Origin: Brachybacterium sacelli
GTDB taxonomy: Bacteria > Actinomycetota > Actinomycetes > Actinomycetales > Dermabacteraceae
Direction of reading: 5' to 3'
DNA length: 64,000 nucleotides
NCBI RefSeq assembly: GCF_017876545.1
Contig: NZ_JAGIOD010000001.1
Location: 248,001-312,000 of the forward strand
Positions 34,463 to 42,710 of the stretch are shown piece after piece. Positions within the stretch are counted from its first letter, which is position 1; the number at the start of each line of letters is the position of its first letter. Position numbers and translations under genes: made by a program. Under the pieces are notes generated by a model. It was not told the DNA's origin. It did not search any database and worked only from the letters and a program-made list of their open reading frames with translations.

Positions 34463-35347
34463 CTACGCACCGAGGCGGCGTACGGACAGCCCTCGCCGCG
34501 CCCTCGGCTGCGGGTCGGGAACGGGCCCGATCCCGCCGGCGACGCGCAGCACCATCCACCCCACCGCGATCCACAGCGCCCAGGAGGACAGGTCCAGCAG
34601 CCACGCCAGGGCGGGGTCGACGGTGCCCAGCACGTTCTGCTCGATGGCCACGCGGGCGCTGGAGAACAGGCCGTGGCCGATGACGGCGGCCCAGGCGGTG
34701 CCGGAGATCTCGCGCAGCGCCGACAGCAGCGGGGCCACGGCGACGATGGTGCCCAGGTAGGTGACCGCCTCGCGCGGCGCGAGCCCCAGGGCGAACACGA
34801 TCGGCAGATGCCACAGCGCCCACATCATGCCGATCACCAGGGACATCGACCAGAATCCGAGGGGTGCGAGCTCGCGGTGCAGCCAGCCTCGCCATCCCGT
34901 TTCCTCGCCGATCGCGAAGGCGGCCTGCATCGCGAACACCATGGGCACCGCGAGCACCAGGGCGAGCACGGGAGCGGCGTCGGCAGCCGGTGGGGCGCCG
35001 GCGCCGAGGCCGATGAGTATGCGAGCCAGGGGAACCAGCACGAAGGCGGCGATCGCGCCGAGGCCCGCGACCCCCAGAGCCGCCCAGGACGGGACGGTCA
35101 GGGCCAGCGAACGCCTCCAGGGCTCGTCGCGCCGACGCACGAGGAGGGCCGCGAGCAGCGGGGAGAGCTGGGCGAGCGGCACCACGAGGCCGACGGCGGT
35201 CAGCGGGAGTCGTCCGGTCGCCAGCGGCACGGACAGCCCGGTGCTCACGGCGGTCGCGAGGACCAGGAACAGCGCGACGCGTCGCAGATCCGCCGTGGTG
35301 AGCGAGCCTGACGAGGCAGCCGGGGCAGCTGCGGGGAACAGGGACAT
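34463..35347 (-). CDS. CPBP-family intramembrane metalloprotease
   Basis: A 294-residue membrane protein of the CAAX-prenyl-protease/bacteriocin-processing (Abi, CPBP) family, with about eight membrane segments. The glutamate motif is EETGWRGWLHRELAP and the second histidine motif is MMWALWHLPIVFA, with a late conserved Asn/His region near GHGLFSSARVAIEQN. The ATG at 35347 follows CCAGGAGC. Members cleave substrates within the membrane, but most bacterial ones have no known target. It may be cotranscribed with the epimerase gene behind it. Upstream is a 545-bp gap with unusual secondary structure. Confidence 0.88.
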   Translation of the reverse strand: MSLFPAAAPAASSGSLTTADLRRVALFLVLATAVSTGLSVPLATGRLPLTAVGLVVPLAQLSPLLAALLVRRRDEPWRRSLALTVPSWAALGVAGLGAIAAFVLVPLARILIGLGAGAPPAADAAPVLALVLAVPMVFAMQAAFAIGEETGWRGWLHRELAPLGFWSMSLVIGMMWALWHLPIVFALGLAPREAVTYLGTIVAVAPLLSALREISGTAWAAVIGHGLFSSARVAIEQNVLGTVDPALAWLLDLSSWALWIAVGWMVLRVAGGIGPVPDPQPRARRGLSVRRLGA

Positions 35348-35447
35348 CGTGTGCTCCTGGTGGCCGTGCGCGGGGCACAGGAGGCGGCGCCGCGTCGCTG
35401 TCCACCGTAGGAAGCGTGGCCGACATCCAGAAGGGGGATCCCCGCCG

Positions 35448-35573
35448 ACGAGGGGTGAGGGCAATCCCCCAGGGCGTGAAGCGACCCCTCGTGCACCTGC
35501 CAGAGCTCACCTGCCCTTGCTGCCGTCAAGCCCTGGGGGAGTTCAGCAAGATGACACCGCACGAGGGGTCGCT
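35448..35573. other. Interleaved inverted repeats (A-B-A'-B') able to form a pseudoknot
   Basis: A = TCCCCCAGGGC (35465-35475) and its exact complement A' = GCCCTGGGGGA (35530-35540). B = AGCGACCCCTCGTGC (35480-35494) and exact complement B' = GCACGAGGGGTCGCT (35559-35573). The arms interleave, so both cannot form as simple nested hairpins but can form a pseudoknot or alternate structures. ACGAGGGGT also occurs at 35448-35456 and ACGAGGGG at 35716-35723, giving B further partners. The element lies in the 545-bp gap between the divergent CPBP protease and AgcS genes. GAGGGGC/GCGCCCCTC near 35718-35744 is a further possible hairpin. Confidence 0.75.
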
Positions 35574-35892
35574 CCCCAGTGTAGAGGCGCGAGGACCGCG
35601 GTTCCAACCGGGAGGACGCACATCACGACTGCCACGGCACGCCGCGCCGACGACCCGGCGGGATCCGGCCGTTCCGTGCGCCGACCAGGGACCGTGATCA
35701 CGTCACGAGCCCATAACGAGGGGCTCGGATCGTGCAGCGCCCCTCTCCGACCCGCTAGGGTGCCTCCAGCGCGTGCCCGTGACCGCACTCACATCCGCCA
35801 GTGCCGAGGATGCCATCTGTGCGGTCTGCGGTCACTGGCACCCCGGTCCTCCCCGGGATGCGCGTCCATGTTTCCCACCCCAGGAGTCACTG

Positions 35893-37452
35893 ATGATCGC
35901 TCAACTCATCGAGGACACGAACGGGTTGATCTGGTCGGTCCCGCTGATCGCCCTGTGTCTTCTCGCCGGCCTGTACTTCACGATCCGCACCGGGCTGCTC
36001 CAGGTCCGCAATATCCCGGACATGCTCGACCAGCTCAAGAAGGGCGAGACCTCGCCGGACGGCACCTCCTCCTTCCAGTCGCTGATGATGTCCCTGGCCG
36101 GACGCGTCGGAATGGGAAACATCGGCGGCGTCGCCACGGCCATCGCCTTCGGCGGGCCCGGCGCCGTGTTCTGGATGTGGGCCTCCGCCTTCCTCGGCGC
36201 CTCCACCTCGTTCATCGAGTGCACGCTCGGTCAGATCTACAAGGAAAAGGACCCGGACACCGGCGAGTACCGCGGCGGCCCTGCCTATTACTTCGAGAAG
36301 GCATACAAGCACAAGGCTCCGGGCCTGTCGCTGTTCTACGGTGGTCTCTTCGCCGTGGTCACAATCGTGGCCATGAGCTTCTTCCTGCCCGGCGTGCAGG
36401 CGAACGGCATGGCCTCCGCCATCGACAACGCCTGGGGCATCCCCACCTGGGTCACCGCCATCGGCCTCGTGATCCTGCTGGGCTTCATCGTCATCGGCGG
36501 CGTCAAGCGCATCGCCCACTTCGCGGTGATCGTGGTCCCTGTCATGGCGATCCTGTACATCCTCATCGCCCTCGTCGTGTTCTTCATGAACTTCGAGGAC
36601 ATCCCGCGGGTGTTCGGCCTGATCTTCGGCAGCGCCTTCGGCGTCCAGCCGGTGTTCGGAGCGATCATCGGCCTGGCCATCAAGTGGGGCGTCCAGCGCG
36701 GCATCTACTCCAACGAGGCCGGCCAGGGCACCGGTCCGCATGCCGCGGCCGCGGCCGAGGTCTCGCATCCGGCCAAGCAGGGCTTCGCCCAGTCGTTCTC
36801 CGTCTACATCGACACCCTGTTCGTCTGCTCGGCAACCGCGTTCATCATCATCTCGACCGGCATGTTCAACACCTTCCAGAACGAAGTCTGGGACGAGGGC
36901 GCCTCACCGGTGATCGGTTCGGGCCAGGGCGACCTGAGTGTCGACGTCGAGCCCGGCCCGGGATACATTCAGCAAGGCCTCGACGCCGTGTTCCCTGGCG
37001 CCGGGCCCTCGTTCATCGCGTTCGCGCTGTCGTTCTTCGCCTTCACCACGGTCGTGGCGTACTACTACATGGCCGAGGTCAACCTCACCTACATCACCCG
37101 CAAGATGAAGAACCGCACCCTCGCGCGGGCACTGCAGCGCGTGCTGCAGGCGCTGGTGCTGGTCTCTGTCGCCTACGGCGCAGTGACCACCGCCGGCTCC
37201 GCCTGGGGCCTCGGCGACATCGGCGTGGGCTCGATGGCCTGGCTGAACATCGTCGGGATCCTCGTCGTCCAGGTCCCCGCCCTGAAGGCGCTGAAGGACT
37301 ACCGCGCACAGAAGAAGCGGGGCCTGGATCCGCAGTTCGATCCTCGGGAGCTGGGGATCGAGAACGCCGAGTTCTGGGAGCTGCGGGCGGACGGCCACAC
37401 GCTCCAGGGCCGCTCGGGCGGGGAGCTGGAGGACGAAGGCGTCTCGACGTGA
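35893..37452 (+). CDS. Alanine/glycine:cation symporter (AGCS family)
   Basis: A 519-residue inner-membrane sodium symporter for alanine or glycine. Family signatures are SLAGRVGMGNIGGVATAIAF, the following FGGPGAVFWMWASAFLGAST, GGPAYYFEKAYK and NEAGQGTGPHAAAAAEVSHP with PAKQG. There are ten to eleven membrane segments. I take the ATG at 35893 (AGGAG 7 bp before), since the frame above it is not membrane-like. The 30-residue stretch around TGMFNTFQNEVWDEG and the acidic C-terminus are typical of longer actinobacterial members. The 5' region carries the interleaved inverted repeat, so control at RNA level is conceivable. Confidence 0.94.
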   Translation: MIAQLIEDTNGLIWSVPLIALCLLAGLYFTIRTGLLQVRNIPDMLDQLKKGETSPDGTSSFQSLMMSLAGRVGMGNIGGVATAIAFGGPGAVFWMWASAFLGASTSFIECTLGQIYKEKDPDTGEYRGGPAYYFEKAYKHKAPGLSLFYGGLFAVVTIVAMSFFLPGVQANGMASAIDNAWGIPTWVTAIGLVILLGFIVIGGVKRIAHFAVIVVPVMAILYILIALVVFFMNFEDIPRVFGLIFGSAFGVQPVFGAIIGLAIKWGVQRGIYSNEAGQGTGPHAAAAAEVSHPAKQGFAQSFSVYIDTLFVCSATAFIIISTGMFNTFQNEVWDEGASPVIGSGQGDLSVDVEPGPGYIQQGLDAVFPGAGPSFIAFALSFFAFTTVVAYYYMAEVNLTYITRKMKNRTLARALQRVLQALVLVSVAYGAVTTAGSAWGLGDIGVGSMAWLNIVGILVVQVPALKALKDYRAQKKRGLDPQFDPRELGIENAEFWELRADGHTLQGRSGGELEDEGVST

Positions 37453-37485
37453 CTCCCTGAGCACGGTCGGTGCCCGACCGCGGCG

Positions 37486-37530
37486 CGACGCCCGGCGCCC
37501 CGAGGAGAATCCTCAGGACGCCGGGCGTCG
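37486..37530. terminator. Strong hairpin between convergent genes
   Basis: CGACGCCCGGCG (37486-37497) pairs perfectly with CGCCGGGCGTCG (37519-37530), and an inner GAGGA-GAA-TCCTC hairpin (37502-37514) lies inside. It is well placed to stop both agcS-type and aldo/keto reductase transcripts; there is no T-tract on either side. Confidence 0.65.
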
Positions 37531-37553
37531 TCGTGCGTCGGCGTTTCGCTGCG

Positions 37554-38558
37554 TCAGGCCAGGCGCTGCGCCGGGGAGACGGTCTTGGCCGGATCTGTCT
37601 CGGGAAGGTCGCCGAGCACCTCGTCGATGCGGGTCCGCACGTCGGCGTCGAGCCTCACGCCGGCGGCCTTCACGTTCTCGGTGACCTGCTCGGGCCGCGA
37701 GGCGCCGATGATGGCGCCGGCGACGTTGTCGTTCGAGAGCACCCAGGCCACGGCGAGCTGGGCCATGCTCAGCCCCAGCTCCTCGGCGATCGGCTCCAGT
37801 CCCTGCACGGCCTCAAGGGTGCGATCGTCCAGGAAGCGCTTGATCATGTCGGCGCCGCCCTTCTCGTCGCGGGCGCGCGAACCCTCGGGCGCCTCGGCAC
37901 CGGGCTTGTACTTGCCGGTCAGGATGCCCTGGGCGATCGGCGACCAGACCACCTGGGACACGCCGAGCTCCCGGGAGGTGGGCACCACACGCTCCTCGAT
38001 CACCCGCCACAGCATCGAGTACTGCGGCTGATTGGAGACCAGCTGGATGCCGAGCTCGCGGGCCAGCTGGTGGCCGGCGCGGAGCTGGTCGGCGTTCCAC
38101 TCGGAGACGCCGATGTACAGGGCCTTGCCGGAGTGGACGACGTCGGCGAAGGCCTGCATCGTCTCCTCGAGCGGGGTCGCGTCGTCGTAGCGATGGGCCT
38201 GGTAGAGGTCGACGTAGTCGGTCTGGAGCCGGGTCAGCGAGGCGTCGATGGACTCGCGGATGTGCTTGCGGGACAGCCCGGTGTCGTTATGCCCCATCGG
38301 GCCGGTCGGGAAGTAGACCTTGGTGAAGATCTCCAGCGATTCGCGTCGCTCGCCCTTCAGCGCCTCGCCGAGCACGACCTCGGCGGCGGTGTTGGCGTAC
38401 GTATCGGCGGTGTCGAAGGTGGAGATGCCGGCGTCGAGGGCGGCACGCACGCAGGCGCGAGCGCGGTCGTCCTCGACCTGCGAGGCGTGGGTGAGCCAGT
38501 TGCCGTAGATGATCTCGCTGATCTTGAGGCCGCTGCGGCCGAGGTGACGGTGTTTCAT
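37554..38558 (-). CDS. Aldo/keto reductase, K+-channel-beta-like
   Basis: A 334-residue (alpha/beta)8 NADPH-dependent oxidoreductase of AKR family 6/13-type. The catalytic tetrad is readable: Asp in FDTADTYANTAAEVVLGEAL with its Tyr, Lys in EIFTKVYFP and His in DLYQAHRYDD. The cofactor end has GAIIGASRPEQVTENVKAAG. Nearly full family length. It stands alone behind a strong terminator and divergent from the DUF779 gene. Typical substrates are aldehydes or methylglyoxal, but no substrate can be assigned. Confidence 0.92.
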   Translation of the reverse strand: MKHRHLGRSGLKISEIIYGNWLTHASQVEDDRARACVRAALDAGISTFDTADTYANTAAEVVLGEALKGERRESLEIFTKVYFPTGPMGHNDTGLSRKHIRESIDASLTRLQTDYVDLYQAHRYDDATPLEETMQAFADVVHSGKALYIGVSEWNADQLRAGHQLARELGIQLVSNQPQYSMLWRVIEERVVPTSRELGVSQVVWSPIAQGILTGKYKPGAEAPEGSRARDEKGGADMIKRFLDDRTLEAVQGLEPIAEELGLSMAQLAVAWVLSNDNVAGAIIGASRPEQVTENVKAAGVRLDADVRTRIDEVLGDLPETDPAKTVSPAQRLA

Positions 38559-38700
38559 GTAACTCAGCCTACGGTGACCCCGGAGGGACTACCCTGGTGA
38601 TCCACGTCATAGACCACGCTGGGTTGCTTCTGCTCGACAGCGCCGCCGGGTGGTCCGCGGGCATCGCGGTCCGGCCCGTCGACCTGGGGAAGGAAGGACG

Positions 38701-39405
38701 ATGTCCGATAGCTCGACCGCTCGGGAGGCGACGACTCCGCCGCCCAGCGAGCCCCCCATGACACCGCCGGGCCGACCGCCCGGTACACCGCCCACCGAGC
38801 CGCCGACCGATCCTCCCGGCCCCCCGCCCACGGGACCGCAGCCACCGATTCCCGGCCGGCCGCCCGAACCGGAGCCCGGGCCGCTCGAGCCGCCGGAGAC
38901 CGAGCCGGAGCCCGAGCAGCCACCGCCTGACCAGCCACCTCCCGGCGCGCCGCCGCGGACCACCGGCGGCCGCCCTGCCGCTCAGCTACCGGATCCGACC
39001 GCGGCCGACGACGTCCTCGAGGCAGATCCCACGGTCGAGGGTGAGGACTTCTCGCGGGTCGCGTTCACGCAGGCCGCCGTCAGCCAGCTGCAGCGACTCA
39101 TCGACCGCAACGGTCCGCTGATGTTCCACCAGTCCGGCGGCTGCTGCGACGGCTCCTCCCCCATGTGCTACTCCGAGGGCGATTTCATCACCGGGGATGC
39201 CGACGTGAGGATGGGCCACGTCGAGGTGCCGCTGCCGGACGGCAGCGGCTCACCGCTGGACTTCTGGATGAGCCGAGAGCAGTTCGCCTACTGGCGTCAC
39301 ACGCACCTGACCATCGACCTGGTCGACGGGCGCGGCGGAGGCTTCAGCCTCGAATCACCCGATGGGAAGAGATTCCTGACCCGTTCGCGGATGCTCTCGG
39401 ACTGA
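38701..39405 (+). CDS. DUF779 protein with long proline-rich N-terminal tail
   Basis: A 234-residue protein. Residues 1-98 are almost wholly Pro/Glu/Gly/Thr (PPxEPP-like repeats). Residues 110-234 are a DUF779 domain: TQAAVSQLQRLIDRNGPLMF, the HQSGGCCDGSSPMCYSEGDF Cys cluster and DFWMSREQFAYWRHTHLTID. DUF779 proteins are usually about 130 residues and lie next to acetaldehyde dehydrogenases; here there is no such gene and the tail is unusual. The ATG at 38701 has AAGGAAGG before it. The Cys cluster suggests metal or redox binding, but the role is unknown. Confidence 0.85.
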   Translation: MSDSSTAREATTPPPSEPPMTPPGRPPGTPPTEPPTDPPGPPPTGPQPPIPGRPPEPEPGPLEPPETEPEPEQPPPDQPPPGAPPRTTGGRPAAQLPDPTAADDVLEADPTVEGEDFSRVAFTQAAVSQLQRLIDRNGPLMFHQSGGCCDGSSPMCYSEGDFITGDADVRMGHVEVPLPDGSGSPLDFWMSREQFAYWRHTHLTIDLVDGRGGGFSLESPDGKRFLTRSRMLSD

Positions 39406-39409
39406 GGCC

Positions 39410-40075
39410 TCAAGGCCGCTCGTCGTGGCGGTACCGCTGCAGTGACACCTGACGCTGGGCCAGCAGGCGCAGCGCCGAGAGCACCGGCTCGGTCAGGACG
39501 GTGCCGACGACGACCCGTCGCACGGCGCCCTCGGCTCCCACAGGCACACTGGTCACGTCGACGCGTGCGACCTGCTCGACGGCGTCGGCGTACTGATCGA
39601 GCATCGCCTCGTCGACGATGACGTCGGCCTGCTCGCAGGCGGCCCAGGCGCGCTCGAGGCGGCCGATGACGGCGTCACCCTCGGACATAAACCAACCGCG
39701 CTGCGCCGCCCAGCGACGGGCGCGGCCCTCGCTGTCCGACCCGTCACCCTCGTCGCTCTCGCGCGCTTCTCCGTCCGCCTCGTCCGGCTCGGGAACTTCC
39801 CCGCCGGTCAGGGCATCGTGCGCGGTAGCCAGCACATCCAGCCGTGCGGGAGCGGGAGCGTCGATCACTGCGACGACGCGGCGCACGGCGGTGATGCCGA
39901 GCCCTCCGGTGTCGGTAAGCGCCCGCACGAGGCGAAGCCGTTCGACGTGGGACTCGTCGTACTCGGCCGTGGTGCGGGAGGTCTGGCGGCCCGGCGGCAC
40001 CAGCCCTTCGCGCACGTAGTACTTGATGGTCCCGACGGGGACGTCAGAGCGTGCCGCCAGTGCGGAGATCCTCAT
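39410..40075 (-). CDS. MerR-family transcriptional regulator
   Basis: A 221-residue regulator with a standard N-terminal MerR HTH (MRISALAARSDVPVGTIKYY, VREGLVPPGRQTSRTTAEYD) and dimerising helix. An acidic linker (around 90-115) leads to a C-terminal domain of helices with a single Trp-rich patch (RRWAAQRGWFMSEGDAV); the tail reads RQVSLQRYRHDERP. The ATG at 40075 follows AAAGGAGGCGG. No Cys cluster for metals is visible, so it is not a classic metal sensor. It is divergent from the DUF4188 gene with a perfect dyad between them. A drug or redox signal is possible; the ligand is unknown. Confidence 0.88.
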   Translation of the reverse strand: MRISALAARSDVPVGTIKYYVREGLVPPGRQTSRTTAEYDESHVERLRLVRALTDTGGLGITAVRRVVAVIDAPAPARLDVLATAHDALTGGEVPEPDEADGEARESDEGDGSDSEGRARRWAAQRGWFMSEGDAVIGRLERAWAACEQADVIVDEAMLDQYADAVEQVARVDVTSVPVGAEGAVRRVVVGTVLTEPVLSALRLLAQRQVSLQRYRHDERP

Positions 40076-40133
40076 CCCGCCTCCTTTCGCAGGCCTGCCG
40101 CTTCCAGGGTCGGCATGCACCGCCTGACCCAGT

Positions 40134-40153
40134 CTGATCCTGCCTGATCCTGC
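40134..40153. repeat. Tandem 10-bp repeat in the MerR/DUF4188 intergenic region
   Basis: CTGATCCTGC occurs twice in direct succession (40134-40143 and 40144-40153), about 60 bp from the MerR start. It might be an activator or regulator site. Confidence 0.45.
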
Positions 40154-40196
40154 GTGGCCTCCGGGATCTTGACCGTCGACCCCGGATGACGCACAG

Positions 40197-40215
40197 TAGA
40201 AAGTACCACTTTCTA
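40197..40215. promoter_or_regulatory. Perfect 8-3-8 dyad operator between MerR and DUF4188 genes
   Basis: TAGAAAGT (40197-40204), ACC, ACTTTCTA (40208-40215). This AT-rich perfect inverted repeat in a GC-rich genome lies 19 bp before the DUF4188 ATG. It is the obvious candidate binding site of the divergently encoded MerR protein. TTGACC at 40169-40174 could be part of the associated promoter. Confidence 0.65.
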
Positions 40216-40233
40216 ATTGAGCAGAGGCCCGTC

Positions 40234-40821
40234 ATGGCGCAGCCCGCCGCCCGCCACTCCCCCGATCCCCGCACCCGCGCCCGTCGGCGCCCCGATCGCC
40301 GCCGCCCCGGCGGCACAACCCGGACCCGCCCGCCGAATCTCACGCATTCGTCCACCGATGACCTCGTCGTCTTCCACATCGGCATGACCATCCACCAGCC
40401 GTGGCGTCCTGATCTGTGGCTGCCCGTCGCCGCCTCGATGCCGCGGATGCTCGCCGAACTGGCTCGCAACCGAGCAGCCCATGAGCGAGGGGAGGCGGAG
40501 GACCTCGGCTTCCTCGGCGCCGAGACCCTGATGGGCGGGAAGGGCCCCTGGGTGGTGCAGTACTGGAAGAGCATCGAGCACCTCTACGCCTACTCACGCA
40601 TGAGCTCGCGCGCGCACCTACCGGCCTGGAAGACGTTCAACACCGCGGCCCGCAAGCACCCCGGGGCCGTGGGGATCTGGCACGAGACCTACGCGGTCCC
40701 CGCCACCGGGATCGAGACGTTCTACGGCAACGGAGCGCAGCTGGGGCTCGCGAAGGCCGTCGGCTCCGCGCCGCTGGCCTCCCGCGGCCGCACCGCCCGC
40801 GACCGGCTCGGCACGAGCTGA
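40234..40821 (+). CDS. DUF4188 (monooxygenase-like) protein
   Basis: A 195-residue protein. The first 35 residues are Arg/Pro-rich. From there a DUF4188 domain is seen: DLVVFHIGMTIHQPWRPDLW, GFLGAETLMGGKGPWVVQYW, then KSIEHLYAYSRMSSRAHLPA and the end EVGIWHETYAVP-like (VGIWHETYAVPATGIETFYG). The family is annotated as monooxygenase-like, with a dimeric alpha/beta-barrel fold; a few relatives bind haem. I choose the ATG at 40234 (AGAGG before it) rather than 40186, which would lie upstream of the dyad. Expression is probably set by the divergent MerR. Confidence 0.78.
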   Translation: MAQPAARHSPDPRTRARRRPDRRRPGGTTRTRPPNLTHSSTDDLVVFHIGMTIHQPWRPDLWLPVAASMPRMLAELARNRAAHERGEAEDLGFLGAETLMGGKGPWVVQYWKSIEHLYAYSRMSSRAHLPAWKTFNTAARKHPGAVGIWHETYAVPATGIETFYGNGAQLGLAKAVGSAPLASRGRTARDRLGTS

Positions 40822-40981
40822 GCTGCGGCCCGGCGCTGAGCGCTCGAGCCCCCCGGTTCTTCCGCCCCGATGTCCGTCCTGCGAACATCCACGTCCGCCC
40901 GTTGCCTGGTCCGGCTCGGACCGGGGTCCCTAGGCTCGAGGAGCACGTTCCGACAATCTCTCCTGACTCGCGGAAGGGTCG

Positions 40982-41761
40982 ATGATGACCACCCTCTCCA
41001 CCACCCGGCCCGATCTCGATGCGCTGGCCGACACCTACGACCAGCAGGGCTACGTCCTGGTCAAAGGCCTGCTCAGCAAGGAGGAGGCCGCCGAGTACCG
41101 GGGCCGCAGCCATGAGCTGATCGCCTCCCTGGACCGTGGCGACGACCCCACCTGGGACGCCGCCGCCGACGTCGCGATGGGGCAGGCGACCAGCCTGCAG
41201 CACCTGCACGACGCCCAGTTCTACGACGCGGCCTTCACCCGTCTGCTCACCGACCCGCGCTTCACGTCGGTCGCTGCGGCCGTCCTGCGCACCCCGAACG
41301 TCCAGCTGCATCACTCCAAGATGTTCATCAAGCCGCCGGAGAACGGCTCCCCGTTCCCGCCGCATCAGGACCATCCGTTCTTCCCGCACACCCATCACCG
41401 TGTCGCCGCCGCGATCTTCCACTTCGACGACGCACCCGAGGTGAAAGGCTGCGTGCGGATCGCTCCCGGCAGCCACACGGCGGGGCCCCGCGAGCACGAC
41501 CCCCAGGGCAGCTTCCATCTGCCCGATTTTCCTGTCGACCAGCTCGAGCCCATGGAGGCCGAGGCCGGGGACGTCCTGTTCTTCACCTACCTGACGGTGC
41601 ACAGCTCAGGTGTGAACGTCAGCGACGAGGCCCGCACCACCTGGCTGGTCCAGTTCCGCGACCCCGCCGATCCGCCGCTGACCGACCAGCACAACCACTC
41701 CCTCGGTCAGGGTCTCATCCTCGCCGGCAGCGACCCCACCGGACGTGCGGGCCAGGCATGA
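40982..41761 (+). CDS. Phytanoyl-CoA dioxygenase (PhyH) family protein
   Basis: A 259-residue Fe(II)/2-oxoglutarate oxygenase. The metal triad is HQD (His128, Asp130) in FPPHQDHPFF and His207 in YLTVHSSGVNVS, and an Arg ten residues later (EARTTWLVQF) fits the 2-oxoglutarate clamp. An adjacent ATG at 40985 is an alternative start; a GGAAGG lies upstream. The AraC gene follows almost immediately, so the two may form an operon. Relatives hydroxylate lipids, ectoine, phosphonates or secondary metabolites; no substrate can be deduced. Confidence 0.9.
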   Translation: MMTTLSTTRPDLDALADTYDQQGYVLVKGLLSKEEAAEYRGRSHELIASLDRGDDPTWDAAADVAMGQATSLQHLHDAQFYDAAFTRLLTDPRFTSVAAAVLRTPNVQLHHSKMFIKPPENGSPFPPHQDHPFFPHTHHRVAAAIFHFDDAPEVKGCVRIAPGSHTAGPREHDPQGSFHLPDFPVDQLEPMEAEAGDVLFFTYLTVHSSGVNVSDEARTTWLVQFRDPADPPLTDQHNHSLGQGLILAGSDPTGRAGQA

Positions 41762-41768
41762 TGCACGT

Positions 41769-42671
41769 GTGAGCCTTGATCTCGTCGCCGAGGCGACGAC
41801 CTTCGTCGACCTCGCCGGGCTGCTCGATGCCGGCGAGGTCGACGGGTTCGCCGTGGACTACCTCAGCTGGGGCTTCTACGAGCAGTCCGCCTGGCGCAAC
41901 TTCGCCCACACGCATTCGTTCTACGAGGTGTGCCTGGCTTTCGCGGGGTCTGGCACCTTCACGGTCGACGGCGAGGAGCATGCCGTCGAGGCGGGCACGG
42001 TGTTCATCGCGCGGCCCGGCGAGGTGCACGAGATCATCGCCCATCCCGGCGACGGGCTCGGGATCGCGTTCTGGGGGTTCACCCTGCAGCAGTCCGGCAC
42101 GGCACCCACCTCCCAGCCCGGATGGTGGAGCGGCCTGGTCCGCGCCGACCGCCCGCTGGTCTCCTCCTCGCTCGGCTCCCTGCCCACCCTGATCGCCGCG
42201 CTGGCCGCGGAGGCCGCTGCTCCGCGCTCCGGGGTCACCGAGCAGGTCAGGGCGCTCGGGGCGGCTCTCGTGGTCGAGACAGCGCGGGCCTTCGCCCGCG
42301 AGAGCGACCTGGCCATCGACCTCGACCCGGCCGCGCGCACCACGTCTCGGGTCGCGGCCATGGAGCGCTATCTCGCCGACAACCTCGAGCGCACCCTCCA
42401 CGTGCGCGACGTCGCCGCGGCCGTCCATCTCTCCTCCCGGCAGGCGGCGCGAGTGTTCGTCCGCGAGACCGGCACCTCCCTGATGACGACGCTGCGACGG
42501 CTGCGGCTCGAGCGCGGCGCGCATCTGCTGCTGGAGACCGACGACCCGATCGCGCAGGTCGCCCTCGCCTGCGGCTATCCCGAGGCGCGCCCGTTCATCA
42601 CCGCGTTCCGTCGCCGCTACGGGCAGCCGCCGGGTGCCTTCCGCCGCAACGGCGGGACCCTGCACCTGTGA
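41769..42671 (+). CDS. AraC-family regulator with cupin sensor domain
   Basis: About 300 residues. The N-terminal half is a cupin: FAHTHSFYEVCLAFAGSGTF, EAGTVFIARPGEVHEI. The C-terminal half has the two AraC helix-turn-helices, RDVAAAVHLSSRQAARVFVR and PIAQVALACGYPEARPFITA followed by the RRYGQPPGAFR end. I prefer the GTG at 41769 just after the PhyH stop; a GTG at 41745 would overlap that stop by 17 bp. It probably regulates the upstream dioxygenase. A small ligand bound by the cupin is expected but unknown. Confidence 0.9.
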   Translation: MSLDLVAEATTFVDLAGLLDAGEVDGFAVDYLSWGFYEQSAWRNFAHTHSFYEVCLAFAGSGTFTVDGEEHAVEAGTVFIARPGEVHEIIAHPGDGLGIAFWGFTLQQSGTAPTSQPGWWSGLVRADRPLVSSSLGSLPTLIAALAAEAAAPRSGVTEQVRALGAALVVETARAFARESDLAIDLDPAARTTSRVAAMERYLADNLERTLHVRDVAAAVHLSSRQAARVFVRETGTSLMTTLRRLRLERGAHLLLETDDPIAQVALACGYPEARPFITAFRRRYGQPPGAFRRNGGTLHL

Positions 42672-42710
42672 GATGTCGTCGGTCCGGTTCCGGCCGGCGG
42701 CCGCCGTCCC

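Noticed and set aside
32927..35311. Long + strand frame (about 794 codons) antisense to the epimerase and CPBP protease
   Set aside because: The opposite strand encodes two proteins with clear catalytic motifs; the antisense translation is low-complexity.
35580..35892. T-box or glycine riboswitch upstream of agcS
   Set aside because: GGACCGCGG near 35591-35600 faintly recalls a T-box and the gene suggests glycine control. However, neither the T-box specifier/antiterminator nor the glycine riboswitch core could be laid out.
34761..37460. Very long + strand reading frame (about 899 codons) across the CPBP and AgcS genes
   Set aside because: It runs antisense to the CPBP gene and out of frame with AgcS. 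Its translation is Arg/Gly/Pro/His-rich and has no family resemblance, a normal by-product of high GC.
40186..40233. Upstream ATG at 40186 as the DUF4188 start
   Set aside because: It would place the perfect dyad inside the coding region and lacks a ribosome site; 40234 has one.
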